Source: Pleurodeles waltl (taxonomy: Eukaryota; Chordata; Amphibia; Caudata; Salamandridae). Taken from it: a DNA stretch of 64,000 nucleotides. Within the stretch, counting starts at the first letter, position 1. The number at the start of each line of letters is the position of its first letter. Made by a program: the position numbers and the translations under genes. Of this stretch, positions 35,961 to 47,087 are shown piece by piece. The notes beneath the pieces were generated by a model. It was not told the origin of the DNA and searched no databases. It saw only the letters and a program-made list of their open reading frames with translations. The DNA lies in NCBI RefSeq assembly GCF_031143425.1, contig NC_090444.1:58337533-58401532 (forward strand), read 5' to 3'.

Positions 35961-38900
35961 AGAGGGAGGAGGGGGGAGGGGTCAGCTGGGGGCGAATGGG
36001 ATCTGGGGGGTGGGGGCGTGCAGGAGGTCGCGGCGGGAAAGCGCAAGGGGGGGGGGACAGGTAGAGTGAGAAGAGCTGGGGAGGGGGGTTTAAGGGTCGA
36101 GGGGCGTGAGTGTTAGAGTTTTAGGAGAATAGGGAGAATAGGGAGATAGATAAGAGTAGGGTTGAAAAGATAGGGGAGGGGGGTGGTAGAGGTGGGTGAG
36201 GGTGAGAGGTAGCGTGAGAGGATAGGAAGATAGGTAACAGAGGGGGTGTCGGGACGGTGGGAGAGATACGGAAATAGATAGATAGAGATAGGAGGAGAGA
36301 TAGAAAAATAGGTAGATAGGAGGAGGGGGTCAGTGAGGGAGTTAGATGGAGAGATAGGTAGAGGAGCGAGGGAGGCAGGTAGCGAAAGGGTAGGTGTGGG
36401 TGATAGTGAGAGGTAGGTGGAGAGATAGAGGGGGGTGAGGCAGGAGCAGGAGGGCAGAGACAGGGGCGGGAGGAGACAGGGGTCGGAGAGGACCGAAGAA
36501 CAGAAGAGAGGAGCACAGAAGACCGGAAGAACAGATGAGAAGAACACAGAAGACTGGAAGAACAGCAGAGAAGAACACAGAACACCGGAAGAAGACAGAA
36601 GAACAGAAGAGAAGAACACCGAGGAACAGAAGGAACACAGAAGAACAGCAGAGCAGAACACAGAAGAACAGAGGGACACAGAAGAACAGAAGAGAAGAAC
36701 ACCGAGGAACAGAAGAAGACAGAAGAACAGCAGAGAAGAACACAGAAGACCAGAAGAAGACAGAAGAACAGAAGAGAAGAACACAGAGGAACAGAAGAAC
36801 ACAGAAGAACAGAAGAGAAGAACACAGAAGACCGGAAGAAGACAGAAGAACAGCAGAGAAGAACACAGAAGAACAGAGGGACACAGAGGAAGATGAGGAA
36901 GAAGAGAGGCGATAGGAGAGGCTGAGGAGCACACAGAAGAAGAGAGAAGACGGGCTGCGTCGTTGGGGTCGGTGGTGAGGGTGGGTTGGTTGGTGGCGAG
37001 TGCGGAGAAGAGTTGCTCTTCGGGGATCTTGTTCCACTGTCGCCGAGGGATGGGTTGAGTGCGGAGGTGGCGGGTCTCGCGTCGGAATGTGAAGTGGACA
37101 CAGCTGTGGTCGGTCCAGTGTAGAGCGGAGGTGTGGCTGAAGAAGATGTGTTTGCTGGCGGAGAAGATAGGGTCAAGCGTGTGTCCTGCGATGTGGGTGG
37201 CCGTGTTCACCAGTTGCTTAAGGCCGAGGTTGGCGAGGTTGTCGAGCAGGGCGGTGGTGTTGGGGTCATTGTTCTGATCCAGATGGAAGTTGAGGTCGCC
37301 TAGGAGGATGTAGTCCGGCGAGGCGAGGGCGTGCGGGGAGATGAAGTCGGCGATGGCGTCGCTGAAAGGGGCACGCGGTCAGGGGGGACGGTAGACGAGG
37401 GATCCTCTGAGGGTGGTCCTGGGGTCGATGCAAATTTGAAAATGCAGATGTTCAGCGGCGAGAGGGGTGTCTTCGGTGGAGGTGGTGACGCTGATGGAGT
37501 CTTTGACGACGATGGCGATACCTCCTCCTACTTTGTTGGTGCGGTCTTTTCTGGAGATCTTGTAGCCTTTGGGGATGGCAGTGGCGATGTCTGGAGCTGA
37601 TGAGGCGTTCATCCAGGTTTCCGTGATGAAGGCGACGTCCGGAGCTGTGGAGTCCAGGAGGTCCCAGAGTTCAACGGCGTGCTTGTGGACAGAGCGAGCG
37701 TTGACCAGGATGCACTTGAGGTGGTTGATGGCGCGTGGGCTGGTGGTCGTGGTAGTTGCGTGGTGGAAGATGCGTTTGCAGGAGTTACAGGCGAAGGGTC
37801 CATGGGTGCGCTTGGGGTGGGCTTGGAAGCAGGTGTTGGAGCACCCAGGGTTGAGGGCGTGGAGGGTGGTGGGGTCGTAGCGGGTCAGCGGGGTACGGGA
37901 GAGCTGGGGACAAGGGGTCGTGGCGCTAGGCGCGGGCCAGGAGCAGACAGGCGCAGACGGGCTTGCCTCTGGCGCGGTCGCACAGCGGCCGCCATAAGAG
38001 GGAGGAGGGGGGAGGGGTCAGCTGGGGGCGAATGGGATCTGGGGGGTGGGGGCGTGCAGGAGGTCGCGGCGGGAAAGCGCAAGGGAGGGGGGGACAGGTA
38101 GAGTGAGATGAGCTGGGGGGGGGGGTTTAAGGGTCGAGGGGCGTGAGTGTTAGAGTTTTAGGAGAATAGGGAGATAGATAAGAGTAGGGTTGAAAAGATA
38201 GGGGAGGGGGGTGGTAGAGGTGGGTGAGGGTGAGAGGTAGCGTGAGAGGATAGGAAGATAGGTAACAGAGGGGGTGTCGGGACGGGGGGAGAGATATGGA
38301 AATAGATAGATAGAGATAGGAGGAGAGATAGAAAAATAGGTAGATAGGAGGAGGGGGTCAGTGAGGGAGTTAGATGGAGAGATAGGTAGAGGAGCGAGGG
38401 AGGCAGGTAGCGAAAGGGTAGGTGTGGGTGATAGTGAGAGGTAGGTGGAGAGATAGAGGGGGGTGAGGCAGGAGCAGGAGGGCAGAGACAGGGGCGGGAG
38501 GAGACAGGGGTCGGAGAGGACCGAAGAACAGAAGAGAGGAGCACAGAAGACCGGAAGAACAGATGAGAAGAACACAGAAGACTGGAAGAACAGCAGAGAA
38601 GAACACAGAACACCGAAGAAGACAGAAGAACAGAAGAGAAGAACACCGAGGAACAGAAGGAACACAGAAGAACAGCAGAGCAGAACACAGAAGAACAGAG
38701 GGACACAGAAGAACAGAAGAGAAGAACACCGAGGAACAGAAGAAGACAGAACAGCAGAGAAGAACACAGAAGACCAGAAGAAGACAGAAGAACAGAAGAG
38801 AAGAACACAGAGGAACAGAAGAACACAGAAGAACAGAAGAGAAGAACACAGAAGACCGGAAGAAGACAGAAGAACAGCAGAGAAGAACACAGAAGAACAG

Positions 38901-38976
38901 AGGGACACAGAGGAAGATGAGGAAGAAGAGAGGCGATAGGAGAGGCTGAGGAGCACACAGAAGAAGAGAGAAGACG
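34926..38976 (-). repeat. 2.03-kb tandem duplication inside the LINE
   Basis: Segment 34926-36951 is repeated at 36952-38976, offset 2026 bp, with only scattered substitutions and small indels. Each unit holds the first third of ORF2 (including the same TGA, at 35353 and 37379) followed upstream by the 5' region and the GA-rich block. The duplicated ORF2 piece (36952-37990) has no reverse transcriptase. Confidence 0.9.
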
Positions 38977-39080
38977 GGGAAAAGAAGAGTACAGAAGAAG
39001 ATTGCAGAGGAGGGGCGAGGAAGAAGAGAGGGAGGAGGAAAAGAAGCAGGAGCAGGAGAGAGGGTGAGTAGCACGGGGCA

Positions 39081-41566
39081 GGGCGAGGGGCTGGGAGGTG
39101 GGGGGTACTTACTGTGAGGTGGGTCTCAGGAACTCAGGAACCTGGAGGAGCTGGAGGAGCTGCAGCGGCAGGGGGAGCGACCTACCCTTGGGTCAAGGGT
39201 CGCTGCCACTGTCGCGCAGCGGCCGCCATACGAGGGAGGAGGGGGGGAGGGGTCAGCTGGGGGCGAATGGGAGCTGGGGGGCGGGGCGTGCAGGAGGTCG
39301 CAGCGGGAAAGCGCGAGGGAGGGGGGACAGGTAGAGTGAGAAGAGCTGGAGGAGGGGGGTTTAAGGGTGGAGGGGGGTGAGTGTTAGAGTTTTAGGAGAA
39401 AAGGGAGAATAGGGAGATAGATAGGAGTAGGGTTGAAAAGATAGGGGAGGGGGGGTGGTAGGGGTGGGTGAGGGTGAGAGGTAGCGTGAGAGGATAGGAA
39501 GATAGGTAACAGAGGGGGTGTCGGGACAGGGGAGAGATAGGGAAATAGATAGATGGAGATAGGTGGAGAGATAAAAAAATAGGTAGATAGGAGGAGGGGG
39601 TCAGTGAGGGAGTTAGATGGAGAGATAGGTAGAGGAGCGAGGGAGGCAGGTAGCGAAAGGGTAGATGTGGGTTATAGTGAGAGATAGGTGGAGAGATAGA
39701 GGGGGGTGAGGCAGGAGCAGGAGGGCAGAGACAGGGGCGGGAGGAGACAGGGGTCGGAGAGGACCGAAGAACAGAAGAGAGGCGCACAGAAGACTGGAAG
39801 AACAGCAGAGAAGAACACAGAAGACCGGAAGAACAGCAGAGAAGAACACAGAAGACCGGAAGAAGACAGAAGAACAGAAGAGAAGAACACCGAGGAACAG
39901 AAGGAACACAGAAGAACAGCAGAGAAGAACACAGAAGAACTGAGGGACATAGAAGAACAGAGGAGAAGAAAACAGAGGAACAGAAGAAGACAGAAGAACA
40001 GCAGAGAAGAACAGAGAAGACCGGAAGAAGACAGAAGAACAGAAGAGAAGAACACCGAGGAACAGAAGAACACAGAAGAACAGCAGAGAAGAACACAGAA
40101 GACCGGAAGAAAACAGAAGAACAGCAGAGAAGAACACAGAAGGACAGAGGGACACAGAGGAAGATGAGGAAGAAGAGAGGCGATAGGAGAGGCTGAGGAG
40201 CACACAGAAGAAGAGAGAAGACGGGGAAAAGAAGAGTACAGAAGAAGATTGCAGAGGAGGGGCGAGGAGGAAGAGACAGAGAGGAGGAAAAGAAGCAGGA
40301 GAGAGGGTGAGTAGCGCGGGGCAGGGCGAGGGGCTGGGAGGTGGGGGGTACTTACTGTGAGGTGGGTCTCAGGAACTCAGGAACCTGGAGGAGCTGGAGG
40401 AGCTGCAGTGGCAGGGGGAGCGACCTACCCTTGGGTCAAGGGTCGCTACCACTGTCGCGCAGCGGCCGCCATAAGAGGGAGGGGGTAGGAGGGGTCAGCT
40501 GGGGGCGAATGGGAGCTGGGGGGCGGGGCGTGCAGGAGGTCGCAGCGGGAAAGCGCGAGGGAGGGGGGACAGGTAGAGTGAGAAGAGCTGGAGGAGGGGG
40601 GTTTAAGGGTGGAGGGGGGTGAGTGTTAGAGTTTTAGGAGAATAGGGAGAATAGGGAGATAGATAGGAGTAGGGTTGAAAAGAGAGGGGAGGGGGGTGGT
40701 AGAGGTGGGTGAGGGTGAGAGGTAGCGTGAGAGGATAGGAAGATAGGTAACAGAGGGTGTGTCGGGACGGGGGGAGAGATAGGGAAATAGATAGATGGAG
40801 ATAGTTGGAGAGATAGAAAAATAGGTAGATAGGAGGAGGGGGTCAGTGAGGGAGTTAGATGGAGAGATAGGTAGAGGAGCGAGGGAGGCAGGTAGCGAAA
40901 GGGTAGATGTGGGTGATAGTGAGAGATAGGTGGAGAGATAGAGGGGGGTGAGGCAGGAGCAGGAGGGCAGAGACAGGGGCAGGAGGAGACAGGGGTCGGA
41001 GAGGACCGAAGAACAGAAGAGAGGAGCACAGAAGACCGGAAGAACAGCAGAGAAGAACACAGAAGACCGGAAGAACAGCAGAGAAGAACACAGAAGACCG
41101 GAAGAAGAAAGAAGAACAGAAGAGAAGAACACCGAGGAACAGAAGGAACACAGAATAACAGCAGAGAAGAACACAGAAGAACAGAGGGACACAGAAGAAC
41201 AGAAGAGAAGAACACCGAGGAACAGAAGAAGACAGAAGAACAGCAGAGAAGAACACAGAAGACCGGAAGAAGACAGAAGAACAGAAGAGAAGAACACCGA
41301 GGAATAGAAGAACACAGAAGAACAGCAGAGAAGAACACAGAAGACCGGAAGAAGACAGAAGAACAGCAGAGAAGAACACAGAAGAACAGAGGGACACAGA
41401 GGAAGATGAGGAAGAAGAGAGGCGATAGGAGAGGCTGAGGAGCACACAGAAGAAGAGAGAAGACGGGGAAAAGAAGAGTACAGAAGAAGATTGCAGAGGA
41501 GGGGCGAGGAAGAAGAGACAGAGAGGAGGAAAAGAAGCAGGAGAGAGGGTGAGTAGCGTGGAGCAG
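39081..41566 (-). repeat. LINE 5' region units, 1243-bp period
   Basis: The landmark GGGCGAGGGGCTGGGAGGTG occurs at 39081, 40324 and 41567, two full 1243-bp units plus a partial cap to about 41680. Each unit contains GCAGCGGCCGCCATA, a run of GATA-rich sequence and a long purine-rich array of AGAAGAACAGAAGA words. On the LINE's coding strand the array is pyrimidine-rich. The layout resembles promoter monomers known in some mammalian L1 families; promoter function is inferred. Confidence 0.85.
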
Positions 41567-42039
41567 GGCGAGGGGCTGGGAGGTGGGGGATACTTACTGT
41601 GAGGTGGGTCTCAGGAACTCAGGAACCTGGAGGAGCTGGAGGAGCTGCAGCGGCAGGGGGAGCGACCTACCCTTGGGTCACACTTGGTCAAAGGATACAC
41701 TTGGTCAATGGCTGCACCAACACCACCGTTGGCGTACACACCACTGTCACACACATGAAACAGGCCTACGCACTATGCAATGCACTACCAGTAATAATGC
41801 TAGCCACCAGGGCATGGGGAGGGGCACATACCGCCAAATGCAGCACACCTGGGACCACACAGCCCTGACCAGTTGTGGATGCCTGCAAGCTAGGTAAGCA
41901 GGATTATCACTTCAGAACCCTGCCCAACATGGACCTACTCTGCAATGTCAGGCAAGGCCTAGGGGCACCCACTGACAGACATCCCCCACCTGGGTATCCC
42001 CCTACCATGCGTAAGTCATGATGATGGCACTGTACTCAC

Positions 42040-42628
42040 TTCCTTGTGGCTGCTGTGATGCGCTCAAGCGCCCATCCAGCTCCGGGTTGGTCACCGCCAG
42101 TATGTGGGCCATCAGGGGGTTCAGGATTCGACAGGCACCCCTTCCTCATTGGGAGGCCATCCCCAGCTGGGCCTCCGCAGTCTACCGTGCCCAGCGTCTC
42201 AGGTCCTCCCACCATTTTGGACAGTGGGTGCTCTGCCTGCCACAGATTCTCAGAGTCAGCACGTCCTTGGTGATCACACGCCATATACCTTTCTTTTGAT
42301 GGGCGCTGACCTGCAGAGAAGTACACACAGGAAATGGTATCAGACCGAACTGCCTATTACACTTATGGCCCACCATACCCCTTCACTTCACCATTTGCAC
42401 ACACAGGGCCCAACACACAAACTGCATGCTGCCCAGAGGACAAGACACGAAGCCTTCACACACACACCATTCCAGGCATTCATGCCACATGCATTGTGCT
42501 CACATTGTACTCACCTGTTGGTCTGGAGGCCCATACAGCAGTCCGTACTGGGGTAGGACCCCATCCACCAGTCACTCCAACTCCACTGAGGTGAAGGCAG
42601 GGGCCCTTTCCCCAGTCACACGAGCCAT
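42040..42628 (-). pseudogene. Harbinger gene 3, exons 1-2, copy 1 (Myb/SANT-like)
   Basis: Exon 1 runs 42628-42515 and exon 2 42310-42040. The donor AACAG|GTGAG and acceptor CTGCAG|GTCAGC match copy 2 exactly in place. Exon 2 is the second half of a Myb/SANT-like (trihelix-like) DNA-binding domain, with HQKKGIWR and RWEDLRRW as the recognisable words in copy 2. In this copy exon 1 has a TGA in the LEKLVDG region and exon 2 has frameshifts and stops. The start at 42628 is chosen because it corresponds to the copy-2 start. Confidence 0.7.
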
Positions 42629-43084
42629 GGTAGGTTCCAGGCACAGATCACAGCAGCACATGCACTGTAGGTGCTCTCCTGTTGAAGGTCAGGTAGCAAG
42701 TGAGTGATGAGATAGAAAATGTTGGTCACGTCCACGGCGGTGCATACCGTCACTGCCGGCGTACATCGCCATTGGCCACTGTAACCCATAGGGCCCAATA
42801 ATAACCAATGAGGAGTTGCACGGTGGTTCCCGACCGCCACCCGAAATGGCGCACAACGTCAGTGGAATTACCTCACTTCCACCTGTCCCTCCACACAGGA
42901 CAGGCGGACACCATTTCAAGGGGACACAGGCAGGCCCTGTATAATAACTGCGTCACAGTCCAAATGAGGACATGCAGGACAAATACCACTTATATATAAC
43001 AAATTAACATCATGCATTGTACTGTTGTGGCTTTGATGTTCAGTTTGTGACTGGCTCCTTGCTCTTTTGTCCCTCAGACTGTAA
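42629..43084. promoter_or_regulatory. Bidirectional intergenic region of Harbinger copy 1
   Basis: About 0.45 kb separates the divergent starts of gene 3 (minus) and transposase (plus). The same arrangement with 0.4 kb occurs in copy 2. A shared two-way promoter is inferred from layout only. Confidence 0.4.
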
Positions 43085-44192
43085 ACGCTGCGGATGAATA
43101 GGAGATGGAGACGTACCCCCATGTATAGACTCCTGGTGCACTTGGCAACAATAGAGGGCAAGGCACATTATCCTCACCTATAGACTTGACAGGGCCACAA
43201 TCACAGAGCTGTGTTCCCAATTGGAGCCTGACCTGATATCTACTATCCGTCACCCCACTGGAATCCCCCCTCTTGTGCAAGTCCTATCTGTGCTCCATTT
43301 CTTGGCATCTGGTTCTTTCCAAGTAACAGTGGGCTTGGCAGCAGGATTGTCACAGCCAATGTTCTCAATAGTGCTGACAAGAGTGTTGTCTGCCCTGATT
43401 AAGCACATGTGCAGCTACATTGTTTTTGCCCCAGGTGGAAGATTTGGCCACAGAGAAGGCTGACTTCTATGCAATGGGACATATCCCCAACATCTTTGGG
43501 ACAATTGATGGAACACATATTGCATTTGTCCCTCCCCGTCAAAATGAACAGGTGTTCAGAAATCGAAAGAGTTTTAATTCCATGAATGTCCAGATGGTGT
43601 GCCTGGCAGACCAGTACATTTCCCATGTGAATGCTAAGTATCCTGGGTCGGTGCATGATGCCTTTATCCTGAGGAATAGCAGCATCCCAAATGCGATGGC
43701 CCAACTACAGAGGCATCGGGTGTGGCTAATAGGTGAGCCCTGGTGTTGGTGTATTGGTATGATGTAAGTCATAAAGGATAGTGTGTGCCTAAATGTTGTC
43801 CCTCGATACTTGCAGGTGCCTCTGGTTACCCAAACCTATCATGGCTACTGACCCCTGTGAGGAATCCCAAAGCAAGGGCAGAAGAACATTACAATGAGGC
43901 ACATGGGCGAACAAGAAGGATTATCGAACGTACCTTTGGCCTCCTGAAGGCCAGGTTCAGGTGTCTCCATCTAACAGGTGAATACCTGTGCTATTCACCC
44001 AAGAATGTCTGCTAGATAACCGTGGCATGCTGCATGTTGCACAACCTTGCCTTGAGATGCCATGTGCCTTTTCTGCAGGAGGATGGAGATGGCTGTGTGG
44101 CAGCAGTGGATCCTGTGGACAGTGAGGATGAGGAGGCAGAGGATGAGGATTGGGGCAACAGAACTGCAGTGATTTGCCAATACTTCCAATGA
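43085..44192 (+). pseudogene. Harbinger DDE transposase, copy 1
   Basis: PIF/Harbinger (HARBI1-like, DDE_Tnp_4) transposase, which cuts and pastes the element. The first exon runs to 43732 and includes LHFLASGSFQ, then IDGTHIAF (first catalytic aspartate, near 43505), NVQMVCLADQYISHVNAKYP and SVHDAFILRNS. A GT-AG intron (43733-43815) follows. The second exon has SGYPNLSWLLTPVRNP and RIIERTFGLLKARFRCLHL with the catalytic glutamate, ending at 44192. Defects are a +1 shift near 43425, an in-frame TAG near 44012, and loss of the second catalytic aspartate (GAS where copy 2 has GDS). It ends tail to tail with gene 1. Confidence 0.88.
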
Positions 44193-44665
44193 CACACAGG
44201 TAAGACATTGTTACTTCACATTTCATTGTCACTATTTGGATTATTCTTTGGCACTGGCATGCTGTTATTTCCCACTTCTATGCCCACTCACTGTACCCTT
44301 TGGCAACTCATTGTGCAGATGTTGGTGCCCCACTATCGCTCCTGATGTGACAACTACAGGTTTTACCTATGTGAACATTACTGTACAGTTGAATTGCAAT
44401 GTTTGAACCTGGTTACACAAATACATACTTAAATCATATGGCATACTCCAAACTCGTATTTTTTCAAAGGTTGTTTATTGAAGTGCTAAGAAGAAGAGGG
44501 GCATGTGCATTGGGATGGGGTGATATTGGAGGAAAGTCCAGGATATTGTTCTAGTCTGTTTGGTGCACAGGTGCATTGTCCAAGGGTACATAGGAAGTGG
44601 AGCAATTGCAGATCAAGGTGGACTGGGTGACCGAGTGGGCCACAAGGGTGACAATCAGGAGTATC

Positions 44666-46205
44666 TCATTTCCTGGCGGGGCTCTTGGCAATAGTCTCTG
44701 GCTTCTGCCTGGATCTCAGGGAACGTTTGCAGGGTGGTTCTCCTTTTGCAGGGGGAGGGGTGCTGGTGGCCTGTTGGTCCTGTGGCGGGGCATCCTGTCC
44801 ACTAGCAGCAGCAGAGGTGGAAGGCAGTTCAGAAGTCTGGCTAGTGGCAGGGGCCCGCTGTTGTGAGACTGCCTCCCTCATAATGTTGGCCATGTCTGCC
44901 AGCACCCCTGCTATGGAGACCAGGGTGGTGTTGATGGCCTGCAAGTCCTCCCTGATCCCTGGTACTGTCCCTCCTGCAGCCACCTGGTCTCCTGCACGTT
45001 GTCCAGGATCTGGCCCAGCATATCCTGGGAATGTTGGTAGGCTCTCAGGACCTCTGCAAGTGCCTCCTAGAGAGTCGGTTCCCTGGGCCTGTCCTCTCCC
45101 TGGCGCACAACAGTCCTCCCAGTTTCCCTGTTGTCCTGTGCCTCTGTCCCCTGAACTGTGTGCCCACTGAAACTGTCCCCCGGTCTCTGATTGTCTTGGG
45201 TATAAGGTGTGCCCTGGGGTTCTGTAGTTGTGAACACACTGCAGACTGACATTTCCTGGTGACAGTTGTATGGGTACGCTGAGTGGGTGCTGTGGCAGTG
45301 TTTCCAGATTGGGGAGACCTTGTGGTGGTGTGTGACTGGGCCGGGGTAACCAGCTGTCCAGAGGTCCCTGATGGGCCAGGTTGGTCATCCAGATCCCGGT
45401 GACCAGAGTCGCTGTCATCACTGTGGGCCTCTTCATTTGGGGGACTGGATAGTGCTGGCACCTCTTCACAGCTAACATTGGCTGGGGTACCTGTGGGGAT
45501 GTAAATGCAGTGCTATTGTTTCTGTGTGTGACACATTGTGCATCTGTGGGTTGCCCTCTTTGGTTGTATTTGCCCTGGCAGCTTTCACTTGTGTACGTTG
45601 GTGTATGGTGGGATGAATAGTTCTCTCTAGTGTGCATGCTTTAGTGATAGGTGTCTATGCAGGGCTGTGAGTGGTGTCCATGTATTGGTACGGCATGCAG
45701 GGCTTGGCATTGGGATGAGTAAGATTTGATAGTGGGGGGTGTGGGATGTGGTGGAGTGATGGAAGTGAGGGTGGGAGTGTGTGATGGCATGCAGGGTGGG
45801 GGGTGACAGTAGTAAAGAGTTGACTTACCAGAGTCCAGTCCTCCTGCTACTCCTGCCAAGCTCTCAGGATGCATGATTGCCAAGACTTGCTCCTCCGATG
45901 TTGTTAGTTGTGGGGAGGAGTTGGGGGTCCACCGCCAGTCTCTGTACAGCGAGTTGGTATCTTGCTGCAATGGAACATACCTTCCCCTGTAGGTCGTTCC
46001 ACCTCTTGCTGATTTCGTCCCTTATTCTAGGGTGCTGTCCGCCGGCGTTGACCCTGTCCACAATCCTCCACCATAGCGCCATCTTCCTAGAAATGGATAT
46101 CTGCTGCACCTGTGCTAAATATAGCTGAGGCGCTACCCTGATGATCTCATCCACCATGACCCTTAGCTCCTCCTCTGAGAATCTGGGGTGTCTTTGTGGT
46201 GCCAT
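44666..46205 (-). pseudogene. Harbinger gene 1 (Myb/SANT-like), copy 1
   Basis: Exon 1 (46205-45829) starts MAPQRHPRFSEEELRVMVDE. It carries a Myb/SANT-like three-helix domain, with WWRIVDRVNA and RWNDLQGKVCS as helix landmarks. The donor CTG|GTAAGT is intact. Exon 2 (45490-44666) follows CCACAG. It encodes an acidic Ser/Pro/Thr-rich linker (EEAHSDDSDS), a helical stretch (INTTLVSIAGVLADMANIM) and a basic tail (RSLRSRQKPETIAKSPARK). A frameshift lies in the linker. In this family the Myb-like partner binds the transposon ends and helps import the transposase; assignment to that role is by homology of layout. Confidence 0.82.
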
Positions 46206-46794
46206 GGGTGTTGTGTGAGTTGTGTAGATGAGGGTGTGTAGGGTGACGTGTTGGGGTGTGTGATATGGGTTGTGTGGGTGGTGTATAGGTGTAGGTGGTG
46301 TGTAGCTCTGGTTTTGTCTGTCGTCATGGTGTCTATCTCGTCCCAATGTTTTGTATTCACAAGGGGCTGTTGGTAATGTGAGTGGGTGTTTTATAGTGGT
46401 GTGTGTGGGTGGGTGTGGTGTGTGTATGGGTGTCAAGTGTGTGTTCTTTAAATTTACCAATGTAGTGTGTTTTTCTATGTGTGTGTGTATTTTGAGCGCA
46501 GTTGTATGTACCGCCAATGGTTTACCGCCATTGAATGTCCACTGTGGTGATTCGTGGGTCATAATGTGATGGGTGTTGTTCTGTTGGCGTAACGATGTGG
46601 GTTTGGATACCGCCAGTTTATCACTGACCTTTGGTGTGGCAGACTTGTGTATGTTGCTGTATAGTTACGGATTGGTGTGTGTGTCATAATATAGTGAACG
46701 GATATCCTCCACAGCGGCGGTATGTTGGACGGCAGTCAGCATGTCGGTAAGTGGGATTTACCGCTAATCTCATAATGAGGGCCTAAGAGTCTTA

Positions 46795-47003
46795 GGGCCA
46801 GATGTAGCACGCCGTTAGCATGGCGCAAACTGCAAAAAAAGCAGTTTGCGCCATGCAAACGGCCTCACGCAATGCACATTCCCAAATTGCGAGCCGGTAC
46901 CGACTCGCAATTTGGGAATGCGACTCACAAATAGGAAGGGGTGTTCCCTTCCTATTTGCGACTTGCATCGCAATTCAGAGTTGCTTTGTGACCGCGAATG
47001 CCC
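46795..47003. mobile_element. Truncated palindromic MITE of the GGGCCAGATGTA family
   Basis: Begins GGGCCAGATGTAGCACGCC, the same end as the full copy at 52542-53247, with inner hairpins (GGCGCAAACTGC facing GCAGTTTGCGCC; TCCCAAATTGCGAG facing CTCGCAATTTGGGA). The other end is missing. Confidence 0.7.
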
Positions 47004-47087
47004 TAGGGTTCTGTAGTGGTGAACACACTGCGTACTGACATTTCCTGGGGACAGTTGTATGGGTACGCTGAGTGGGTGCTGTGGCAT
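47004..47087. repeat. Orphan 80-bp fragment of Harbinger gene 1
   Basis: Nearly identical to 45222-45299 (GTGAACACACTGC, GACATTTCCTGG, GACAGTTGTATGGGTACGCT). It sits between the truncated MITE and the second piggyBac copy, without Harbinger ends. Confidence 0.8.

Larger units (their letters stand above)
32820..41680 (-). mobile_element. L2/CR1-type LINE with tandem 5' units, 8.9 kb
   Basis: Inserted in the second intron of Harbinger gene 3, in the same orientation as that gene. Its 3' end (low coordinates) shows a short-period tail made of GATTT units (32821-32845 as AAATC on the plus strand) next to GCGCTTTATAAATGTTAAT, typical of the L2/CR1 group. ORF2 (32938-35960) encodes APE endonuclease and reverse transcriptase. 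Upstream are GA/CT-rich 5' regions in tandem: 1243-bp units plus a 2.03-kb duplication that also copies the first third of ORF2. Total length is therefore inflated over a normal 4-5 kb element. Confidence 0.85.
29992..46783. mobile_element. PIF/Harbinger transposon, copy 1, with nested LINE
   Basis: Starts GGCTCTCATTACAACC and ends ATAATGAGGGCC, short imperfect inverted ends inside TAA duplications. It contains an 8.9-kb LINE (32820-41680); without it the transposon is about 7.9 kb, matching the about 8.0-kb second copy at 54508-62512. It carries three gene remnants: a Myb/SANT-like gene on the minus strand (46205-44666), a DDE transposase on the plus strand (43085-44192, convergent with the first), and a long second Myb/SANT-like gene on the minus strand (42628-30940, divergent from the transposase). 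Autonomous elements of this type could mobilise the 3-bp-duplication MITEs in the window; that link is inferred. Confidence 0.88.

Noticed and set aside
36113..41447. Long open frames (up to 365 codons) on both strands, Ser/Leu/Phe/Cys-rich or Glu/Arg/Lys/Asn-rich
   Set aside because: They are translations of the LINE purine array; several frames are open at once and no domain is present.
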